Shown here piece after piece: positions 56,280-64,000 of a stretch of 64,000 nt of DNA (within the stretch, counting starts at the first letter, position 1; every line of letters starts with the position of its first letter). The position numbers and the translations under genes were made by a program. Where the stretch lies: the NCBI GenBank assembly GCA_030549495.1, contig JAUIRK010000953.1, positions 1-64,000 on the forward strand, given 5' to 3'. Source of the DNA: Nectonema munidae (Eukaryota > Nematomorpha > Nectonematoida > Nectonematidae). The notes under the pieces were generated by a model, which saw only the letters and a list, made by a program, of their open reading frames with translations, made no database searches and was not told the origin of the DNA.

Positions 56280-57814
56280 TTAATGAAAAACAAATAAGCT
56301 TAGGAAAATTAAGAAATTTAGATTTAGAATTGAAAAAAGCTTTTTGTCCTTAAGAGGTTGGACACGAGAAACAACCCCTTATAATTTTTACCCATTATCT
56401 TCTAAACTCACAAAAGAATGAAGAATTCCAATAAGTTCTTATAATTGTATCCATAGTATACTATAGTCTTTCTAACCCTCAAAAGGATAAAGACATTCAC
56501 TACCCTATCATAATTTTATTCACTATAATGAATTACATATTACTACCATTTAGGAAATTTGTTGTTGGACCCCAAATTAAGCCATTTCCTTATAAGCTTA
56601 ATCTTTGGCTCAAATAAAAGTAATTTTTATTTGAGACTGAGTGAGTATTTCTTTCTCAAGAAAGTAATAAGAGGAAAATTTTAGATTTTTTTTACACTTT
56701 GGCAATAGCATCGATAAATTGAAATTCAACCAGCCTATATAAAAGCCTCCAAATCGGTGCTACTGAATTCAGAACTCGGCTTCTACATATTGCTTTATAG
56801 TTTTTTAGATCCAAGACGGAGCTAGGTTGCTTCTCCACTTTTCTAGTAAGTTATCAACTTTGCACTGGTTTGACCCTAAATGAATGGAATCTAGTGTTGT
56901 GTGTATATGTGAACAGTTCAAAAGATGGTGTGTGCTGTATATGTGTTGATTGCAGAATAAACAAAGTTGATTGGTGCGCGTTTACGATGCCTCCTTTTTC
57001 ATGTCCAAACATAAAAATATGGAACAAGCTCTTATTAGGGATTTTCTCTACATTTAAAATAGAAGTATATGTCTTTGCTGCTCACGATATTGCGATTAGA
57101 AAACTAATATTCCTCATACCGTGTAACGTTGCTAGCGGTAAAATAATGACTCGCCAATGAATTTTGATATTGAAAATGCAAATTTTCAAGCTCTTTTTCA
57201 ATATATGATAGATGTTGGCGATTTAGGAAAAAATGGACTCTATGAAAATGCTGGAAAATGCAACGTATAGGATCCAAGACAATGTAGAATTGATTATAAA
57301 AATATTTTGTGCTTTGTTGAGAAAAAAATTGTTGAAGATATAATATTCTATGTTACGACTGAGTTTCTAATTATATAATTTGAAGCGTTTCTAATAAAGA
57401 AGAACTAAGAGTTTGCATCAGATTCCTAGACAAAAATGGCATCGAAGAATCAATCATCATGTTATAAACGTGCATTACTATTATTATAGAATATCACATA
57501 TGTATTTGTTTTTAAAAAAAAATTTGAGAATTCAGCGAACTAATGTCTAAAACAAAGATGGACGAATTTGGGCGGCCTTGGATTCAGCCTCAGAATTTGA
57601 GAGAATAATACAAATTAATTCTCGTGTATTTGGGTTAAAGTTTTACCTTAAACCTAATTCTGGATTTTTGCAAACAACTCTTCTCTAATTTCTTCAATGG
57701 GTTTGATTTTTTGTTTTTATAGGACGCTTCACTGGACACTACAAATATTAATCGGTCAATTTTACTCTTAAAATATTTTTTCTGAAGGCAACCATCTTCT
57801 TTTTTTCTTTCTGC

Positions 57815-59665
57815 CTAAACCTTATTCCAAAGATGAGGGCCGGTGGCCATGATTCTTTGACTCTTATTTGCATCTATCATGAGCATCAAGTTCTCTAAGA
57901 TATAATTCTCCAAGCCACATAGACACGCCATCACTCCATCTTAACTGGGAGCGACCCTTGTTCTTTTTCCCCTTCATTGTTCTTTCCAAGCTTTCTGAAC
58001 CAAATCGTGGTCGCTTTTTCTCAAAACGTGTCTATACCAGCGGAGTTGGTTTCTGCTAATTACTAAAAGCACACTTGTCGTAATTTGAGTTCTTTTTCTT
58101 ACTTCTTCGTTCTTTATTTTGTCTTTTAGAGTTATTCCTATCATTCTCAGCTTTTTCATGCCTTTTGTTCCCTGCTTTTTCTCATCTTTCTTTTTCAAGC
58201 CCCTGATTCAGAGCCATATGTGATAGTTGGTCTAACAATTGTGGTAACAGCCTTTGCTTTCAGCCCAAGCCCGTAGCCAGCGAGGGCAGGAGAGGACTAA
58301 GCCCCCAACTCAGATTCAGAGCCCCCCCCCCCAACCGAATATATTTCGATATCAATAAAGAGTTCAAAAAATGGTTTATTTTTAGACTATATATGAAAGT
58401 TTGGTACTTATTAGTTATCTCCCTCCCACTTTAAAATTTTTTTCAGTAATTTACTAAAAAAAATTTTTTGAATGGGGGAGAGATAAACCATAAGTACCAA
58501 AAAAATTTTTGTAAAAATATTTAGCCCCCCCCCCCCCCCCCCCAATTTTTCCAGCCCTCCCAATTTAAAAGTCCTAGCTACGGGCCTGTTTCAGGCTCAT
58601 GAACAATTTCTTATCCTTCAACACTGGTTTGACCTCCTCCATTTTGCCCAAGCAGCACTAATCATTGGCAGCACATCTTTTTTGCAACTTCCTTTAATAT
58701 TAACTACTGAGACAAGATAATTAAAAGTTCAATACTTATTTCACTGAGTCCTGCAGCCCTATGGTCCTTCATTTTCCTTAATGAGCCTCAAGTGCTTTTT
58801 TCCTCTTGGTCCATCTTCCATTTCTTTTTTCGGTTTTCAACTTTCAATAGCTCCTCAAAATATTCAACACATCTTTCTTCTATATCCATTTTCTTTATGA
58901 TATCCACATTTACTACCTTTTCAGTTTCTCTTTGTTTTGCTTTTGCAATCCTAAAAATCCTTTTTTCGCCTTCTTTTGTGTTCATCTTATAATTGAAGTT
59001 TGTTATTTTCTTCTTCTCTAGCGAAAGCAATTTTCTTTTTTGCTTCTTTCTTTTTCGAATTAAACTCTATTTTGTCTCTCATCAGCAATGTTTTTTGCCA
59101 CTTTTTAAATAATACTTTTTTTTCTTTGAGGACTTCTCTAGTTTCTTCCTTCCACCACCAAGTTTGCTTTTGTTTTATTATGACAGATTTTGTTCTTCCT
59201 AATACATTTTCACTCGCTTCTTTTAAAGTTTTCTTCAGGTTTTGCCACATATTTTCAATATTATCCTTCTCTCTTACTTGGTAACCAATTTTTCCCAAGC
59301 TTTTTGGAACTCTGATCTCACTTCGGGATTCTTTAATTTTCAGGTTCCATCCATCTATCTAGCAGCGTTAACTCCCCACCTTGTTTTATGGACGCACATT
59401 GTATCAATGATTCCTCATTATCATTTCTTCTGCTAATTCCTTACTTTTACCAATCCTTGAGCCTACATCTCATTCTTTCCTCTGCTCGATTCCTGATTTG
59501 TCCTCACATTCGCAAACCTTCATCCTTCTTACTCTGTCTTTTCCCGACCATTCTTTTTGACGTTCACATGTGAGCACGCCAACTGAGTACTTAGCACTGT
59601 AATGTACAAGGCAGTGGTAATTTGGATTCAAGGTTGTTTCTTCCCAGAACAACTATTTGTCAGAA
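57815..59665 (-). mobile_element. RTE-type LINE remnant, RT core deleted
   Basis: Read right to left: post-endonuclease region ending in IENMWQNLKKTLKEASENVL, then QTWWWKEETREVLKEKK, EEENNKL, MNTKEGEKRIFRIAKAKQRE and CVEYFEELL (58,788-59,298). A short HRAAGLSEISIELL segment comes next, where GKAAGPDGI is expected. The reverse transcriptase core with the active site is absent. The frame resumes with WAKWREVKPVLKDKKL-like residues, is split by the hAT-type MITE, and continues VTTIVRPTITYGSES, MKKLRMIGITLKDKIKNEEV and LRWYRHVLRK (57,974-58,250). A LRWSDGVSMWLGEL-like tail reaches about 57,820. The order is that of RTE-clade ORF2. It has many frame breaks. Confidence 0.82.
58266..58588. mobile_element. 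hAT-type MITE, 323 bp, with 8-bp target duplication
   Basis: Ends are CAAGCCCGTAGCCAG and, inverted, CAGGCCCGTAGCTAG. Flanks are TTTCAGCC (58,258-58,265) and TTTCAGGC (58,589-58,596), an 8-bp duplication with one mismatch, as hAT transposases make. Inside, 58,402-58,502 is a large imperfect palindrome (GGTACTTATTAGTTATCTCC against its inverse), flanked by C runs of 13 and 18. No coding capacity. The insertion splits the RTE LINE frame, so it is younger than that LINE. Confidence 0.85.
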
Positions 59666-60317
59666 CTAAGGAGCTTTTCTTCCCGAAGCTATCGGTTAAA
59701 GCGCCTATTTTTGCTTTTCATCTCTAGATCTTAAACAACTCTGTCACAAGAAGACTGATTTATCAGAGGCTCTTATTTGGGATGTTTGCCTTTTGAGGCA
59801 CTTCTAGAAGAACAAGAGCTTATTCTCTTGCTCTGCGTCGGTGTTAATAGCAATGGAGTTTAAACTTAAGTCAACTGTAAATAACACAAATAACTAAACT
59901 TAAAGATGTATTTAACAAAAAAAGTATAAATTATGGGCAATATAAAAAATGCTAAGATATCAAATTAACCGTGGATAAAACTTTAGTAAAATGGGTAATA
60001 CTTTTTTGCTAATTCTACAGTTTTTTTAATGAGTTAAACGCAAATTCTCTAAAATTTTCTAATATCTCTAAAATTTTTGGAGTCAACATTTAAAAGCACT
60101 TGATGTTAAGTAAATTGTGTAATAATAGATTTGATTTATTGTTATAAGTCTGTGAATTCTTGCAATAATTTTAATTTTATATAGAATTCTTCTTATTACT
60201 TTATTCCGATTGCTACCAGTATAAAAATATTTAAACAGAACTTTATTGACTATCATTCAAAAACAACTAACAAAGCAAAACCAGTGATTCTTATATCCGA
60301 ATAAAATCTTTTTTATG

Positions 60318-60375
60318 TGCGTAGGCGCTTTGTGGGTGTCCGCATACCTGCACCGGCTTGCCCGCACGGAGCAAT
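60318..60375. other. GC-richer island in the intron, unexplained
   Basis: About 58 bp (from GCGTAGGCGCTTTGTGGG to CCCGCACGGAGC) stand out sharply in AT-rich sequence. On the minus strand one frame reads CGQAGAGMRTPTKRLRT. I do not recognise it as a tRNA, exon or known repeat tip. Confidence 0.35.
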
Positions 60376-60584
60376 ACTCTAAAAGTTATCACGAAAAAGA
60401 TTGCCAACGATCAATAACTGATCGCATTTGCTACAAATCACTTACGAAGAATGGTATTTCATCAGACGTGTTTTGAAAAATAGATACTCTTTCTTCTTTT
60501 CTTTCTGATATTTTTGGAATTTTTTTTTCAACTTAAACTTTTGTAATCTTTTTTTAAAGACCTAGCTCATCACGAAGATAGTGG

Positions 60585-60720
60585 CTTAGCCAGAGGGAGA
60601 GGTGGAGTCACCCCTGTCACAATTTTTGCTGCCACCCTCTCCTTCCCTTCCGAATTAAAAATACTCACTTTGAATAACAAGCTTTTGTCCTATCTGAAAT
60701 TTTTTGGCCAACTTGTTTGA
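60585..60720. mobile_element. MITE-like scrap (GGCTTAGCCAGAGGG)
   Basis: GTGGCTTAGCCAGAGGGAGA followed by CCACCCTCTCCTTCCC resembles the tips at 44,707 and 58,266. No partner end or target duplication was found. Confidence 0.35.
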
Positions 60721-61040
60721 AATTCTTGCTTACTAAAAAATTTATATCAACCCTTAAAGTGTATAAAAAAATGAATATTTAGTTTTTATTAGCTTGAACG
60801 AAAATGTTGAAAAGTTAAGTTATTTTATTAATTTGAGAGTCGTTGAATTGGAAATGAAAATAATATGTTGAAATGTTCAAGCTGCATTAGTGAATGTCAT
60901 TTTTTTATAAAAAGATAAACATGTGAATTCAGTGACGGAAATATTTTAGATATTCTGGCTATTTATATATTGAAATCTAAAATAAAGTACCCTATTACAT
61001 ATTCATAGATAACTTTTCATGAGATGGAAAAAAAATATAC

Positions 61041-61648
61041 CTGTAAAATGTTGACATCTTTGAAGGGAAAAATTCTGATAGCGATAGTTTTTCTCTACCA
61101 TAAACACTTTCTTCGGGTTTTTGAGAGCTGAGCACGTGGATAATTTTTTCTAATACCGGATTTTCTTCACCTTCTTCAAAGAGAATCGCAAGCGTTACTT
61201 CAAATTCATTATCAAAACTGGTATGCTCTAAGTGTATTTCGAAAGGGTATTCTTGATTGTTGATGAAGTGCTCACTTCCAACTTCCAGGCCTATCAGGCC
61301 CCAATGAAAATGGATGTTTTCGAGTTCATACTCACTCTCATATGAGTCGCTGTTTATGCGAACGGATGGTGTTATTTTAGTAAAAACTATTTCTAAAGTT
61401 TCATTGGATCTTCGAACCCTGAAGTTATCATTATTGTGATAGTTGTGAAACTCGATCGGCTTTACATGCAATTTGGAGTTTGCTTTAATGTTGATCGGCG
61501 ATTGTCTATTTCCTGCACAGTGAGGGTAGTCGATGAACCACGAATCAGGATCTGAGTTTTTTGAAGCATTTACAACGGAAGTTTGAAAGGATAAGAAAAG
61601 TATTAGTGTAGATAAATGATAATAAGTTATATACTTTTGCTGCCTCAT
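61041..61648 (-). CDS. Alpha-carbonic anhydrase, first coding exon
   Basis: Encodes residues 1-203 (last codon split) of a 305-aa secreted or membrane-tethered alpha-carbonic anhydrase (CO2 + H2O to HCO3- + H+). The signal peptide is about residues 1-28 (LSTLILFLSF). Then come Cys44, GNRQSPINI (46-54) and the zinc ligands His113 and His115 in HFHWG and His139 in EIHLEH, with Glu126 (GSEH) and Glu137 as their supporting acids. The family's proton-shuttle His64 aligns with Glu83 (RSNET), so turnover may be slow or use another shuttle. The exon ends in STFYR with donor AG|GTATAT at 61,041/61,040; without splicing it would run on 14 residues into a stop and lack the SLTTPP region. The ATG at 61,648 is the first after the TATA box. 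Confidence 0.92.
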
Positions 61649-61715
61649 TAAGAATAAGAGTGTTCTTTCTTCCTACTCACAAAATTTCAGCGTGAGATCT
61701 AAAATACACAGAGTG

Positions 61716-61727
61716 TTTATATATAAA
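61716..61727 (-). promoter_or_regulatory. TATA box of the carbonic anhydrase gene
   Basis: TTTATATATAAA, about 70-80 bp upstream of the ATG. A start of transcription near 61,690 would give a short 5' UTR. This is inferred from position and motif only. Confidence 0.5.
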
Positions 61728-61739
61728 TGTAACATAGGG

Positions 61740-62614
61740 ATATCGATTACGAGTACATTTTAAAAAATGTCAAAATATTTTTATTGTTTCATTGCACCCT
61801 CTTTCAATTCAAAAACTCCTTTTGCAATTCATTCAAAAGCTTTTGGACTTCAAACACGCCCTTTTGCAATCCGTACCATCGCTTCGCATTACTCCATGGC
61901 CTCCTTCTTTATTTTTACGTATTTATTTTAAAAAATTTTTAGGAAAAAATGTAATCGGTTTTGCGGCAATGAATTGGCAAGATATTTTTGATTACAAATT
62001 TATTAGTGAAAGTCTGAAAATGTAATCAATTTTAGACTGATTAATCGTTTTTGATGGACAATGACATAATTAATGAAAGAATTAATAACTAAATGCTAAA
62101 AATTGAAAAAGTTTTATCCCCATATTCATATATGCTCAGTCCTTTTCAAAGATTAAAAATAATATTGAAATTTTTTGATAAAAGTAATATAACACCGCGC
62201 GACAAAATTTTTTTTTTGTTTGACTCAATTTTTTATTGTTTATTACTTGAAATTATACTTAGATCAAATCCATACATGCCAACTATCCCAAATTTATCGC
62301 CCATAATATAGCTTCAACACAATAATAAGGATCCCGATGTTAAAACTTTCGTAAAAATTATTTTCCTTCTAAGAAATTTATTTTTCCAATTTCTTATAAT
62401 TTTAACAACATGAATAGAGTAATTAAACATTAACAGATTAACAATATTTAGATTTTGATTTTAACTATATTTGAAATTTAATGCTCAGATATTTTTTAAT
62501 ATCAATTAATTTTCTTATGAAATAAATTATACTTTATTTGTAAATTTTTCCGAGAGACCAAATTTTTTTGGCTTCAGTAAATCTAAGGTTGATAGTATAT
62601 ATACGACTTTTATT
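61740..62614. other. AT-rich intergenic stretch
   Basis: A partial direct repeat (CTTTTGCAATTCATTC / CTTTTGCAATCCGTACC) lies at 61,810-61,880. Open frames of 77 and 72 codons (61,792-62,025; 62,093-62,311) show no family resemblance and look like chance. Confidence 0.3.
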
Positions 62615-62835
62615 TTAACCCTATTAGTGATGGGCAATTTTTGTCCCTTCAAGTAATGCGTGTGGGATTTACTTACACCCATTGCTTTTCTTTGATTTTT
62701 GAGATTTTTTACATCTATTTTTAATGTTATATATATTTCAAATATGCTAAACCTAGTAGCAATTTTGATTTTTTATGAAAATCAATCAAACCTATCAAAA
62801 AAGTAATTTAAATATGACAGCCCATATTAAAATTA
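62615..62835 (+). mobile_element. TTAA-type element copy C, left-end fragment
   Basis: TTAA (62,615-62,618) and CCCTATTAGTGATGGGC, then sequence collinear with the left part of copy B, including ATATATTTCAAATATGCT and AAAATCAATCAAACC. It stops where the LINE begins near 62,835. Confidence 0.6.
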
Positions 62836-64000
62836 AAATTTTTATTGAAATACTTATAAAATGTTTTCTAATTGAGTTTGTACGTGCATATTTATCAAAT
62901 CGTAAAATCTTTTTGAGAAATCAACCTAATGTTCTCAAAACATTAAGATGCTCAACCCTTCAAGGGGGCTGCCTGTCAGATCTTTTATTCATTATATTGA
63001 TCAATCCTCTTTTGGATTTCCTAGAGAATTCTTTTTGTTTTTACCAGTGTTTTTCCGATGACCTTGTAATTGGAATTCGAGGCACGGACCCGACATATAA
63101 TTTGATTAAATTGGATAATATTTTGAATAAAGCACAAACGTTTGCTGCGATTCTGAACTTAAAGTTCAACTTTAAAAAATGCAAACTTATGAATTTTGGC
63201 AGAAAAAGGTCGAAACTTCCTTGCTTACTGTTTAATGACATTCACTTTTCTGAAAATTCTTCTGTCAAATATCTAGGGGTATTTTTGAATTCTAAATTAA
63301 ACTGGCAAGAAAACTTTATTTTTAAACACACTAAATGTTTTAAGCTCTATTCTCGAGTAAAAGGTGTCATTGGTTTTAAGTGGCCTAATAATTTTATTTT
63401 TTTCAAAAAAATTCTTTTAATGTCATTATTCCTTCTTTAACATATGGAATTGCCTCATGAGGCACCATTATTTCAAAAACCAAATACTCTAATATGCTCA
63501 ATTCATTGTTTTTTTCGGTTTTAAGAACAGCACTTAAAGTCAACATCTCTACGCCTAAAAATTTATTGCTCATTGCCTCTTCAAAAGTTCCTTTTCATCT
63601 CTATTTAGAAAAGTTGATAATTTCAAAGAAATTGTCTTTTATATCAAAGGATCGTGATTATCTTTCTTTTGGTTTAAACTTCTCCTCACCCACGCATTTC
63701 TCTAATTATGACTTATTTCAATCTCTTTTTCAGAAATACTTCGAATGTAACTTTTCCGATGTTATTGTCCTTGAACCACCCCCGTTAACTTTCTCCCTTT
63801 CAATTGTTAACTTTATTCCAAATATCACCGTTTGCACTTCTAAGGCTAACGCGTTGAAATTTTGTCAAAAAACTAGTATGCACTCTAAGGCTCCATTAGT
63901 ATACACGGATGGATCATATGACCGTTCATCCGATAAGGCTGCATCCGCTTTTGCTGTTTTTTTTGGGAATACGGAAACGCCTTACTTCTTTAAATCTTTT
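62836..64000 (+). mobile_element. 5'-truncated LINE with RT and RNase H (I-type)
   Basis: A long frame (to 63,440) begins inside the reverse transcriptase: VRAYLSNRKIFLRNQPN, LQGGCLSDLLFIILINPLLDF, the active site as FSDDLVIGI (in place of the usual YADD/FADD), LNLKFNFKKCKLMNFGRKRS and SVKYLGVFLNSKLNWQENF. After a frameshift near 63,410 the adjacent frame continues with LTYGIAS, a stop where Trp is expected (63,459), FFSVLRTALKV, and an RNase H domain beginning APLVYTDGSYDRSSDKAASA (about 63,890), open to the window edge. RT followed by RNase H indicates the I group of non-LTR elements. Only two breaks are visible, so it is fairly young. Confidence 0.85.

Larger units (their letters stand above)
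53995..61040 (-). other. Carbonic anhydrase intron, about 7.05 kb
   Basis: Phase-2 intron with donor GTATAT at 61,040 and acceptor TTTTCATAG ending at 53,995. It contains the TTAA element B (54,306-56,279), an RTE LINE remnant (57,815-59,665) with an inserted MITE (58,266-58,588), a MITE-like scrap near 60,590, and a GC-richer island near 60,320. The stretches 56,284-57,814 and 59,666-60,580 hold nothing else I recognise; a 96-codon open frame at 56,870-57,160 has no ATG start and no family resemblance. Confidence 0.85.

Noticed and set aside
56870-57160. 96-codon open frame with several Cys inside the carbonic anhydrase intron
   Set aside because: No ATG start, no recognisable domain, and AT-rich flanks without splice or promoter context.
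58320-58560. Long C runs as sequencing artefact only
   Set aside because: They sit symmetrically in a MITE with proper ends, so they fit the element, though the exact run lengths may be unreliable.
58792-59573. Phe/Ser-rich plus-strand frames
   Set aside because: They are the antisense of the Lys/Glu-rich RTE LINE frames.
60995-61040. Carbonic anhydrase frame running on to a stop at 60,995 as the true protein end
   Set aside because: The extra residues replace the conserved SLTTPP region, and a clean donor plus an in-phase terminal exon at 53,994 exist.
61792-62311. Two open frames of 77 and 72 codons between the carbonic anhydrase and the LINE
   Set aside because: Low-complexity, no recognised motif, and chance frames of this size are expected in AT-rich DNA with few GC-bearing codons.

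Overview
The window is strongly AT-rich eukaryotic DNA from an invertebrate animal. Pointers are a metazoan-type 5S rRNA, a nucleobindin gene, a spliced alpha-carbonic anhydrase, and a mixed load of hAT, pogo/Tigger, TTAA-target and non-LTR elements. An arthropod (for example a crustacean) is plausible, but nothing here fixes the species.

Bases 1 to about 40,085 are one 5S ribosomal DNA locus. I placed 25 copies on the minus strand (3-9,926) and 74 copies plus one terminal fragment on the plus strand (10,445-40,084). The standard gene is 118 nt, the usual repeat unit is about 413 bp, and spacers are about 295 bp. Orientation flips at 10,167-10,222, so the two half-arrays are transcribed away from each other. 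Regions differ in order: a dimer of about 796 bp dominates 11,666-14,848, and 22,811-38,840 is a higher-order repeat of about 3.96 kb made of 10 (once 11) distinguishable 5S monomers. That repeat carries recurring 5S pseudogenes which lack the 3' third, including most of box C. The right edge decays into diverged copies.

From 40,085 to 53,684 there is one intact-looking host gene, a coding-intronless nucleobindin-like Ca2+-binding protein (41,351-42,469, plus strand). Around it lie a LINE 3' remnant, a 133-bp TTAA-flanked MITE, a dispersed minisatellite of about 148 bp, a dead Buster/ZBED5-like hAT, a TTAA-element copy, a broken Ty3/gypsy fossil, a Tigger transposase fragment, a dead Jockey/CR1-type LINE on the minus strand between two direct repeats of about 158 bp, and a pogo/Tigger-like MITE.

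From 53,685 to 61,648 on the minus strand is a two-exon alpha-carbonic anhydrase of 305 aa. It has a signal peptide and a hydrophobic C-terminus suggesting a GPI anchor. Its exons join in frame across an intron of about 7 kb that holds a TTAA element of about 2 kb, an RTE-type LINE remnant and, inside that LINE, a 323-bp hAT-type MITE with an 8-bp target duplication.

The last part (61,650-64,000) holds the carbonic anhydrase promoter, AT-rich sequence, a third TTAA-family fragment, and a 5'-truncated LINE with reverse transcriptase and RNase H that runs off the window. The 5S genes would be Pol III units; the two protein genes look independent of each other.
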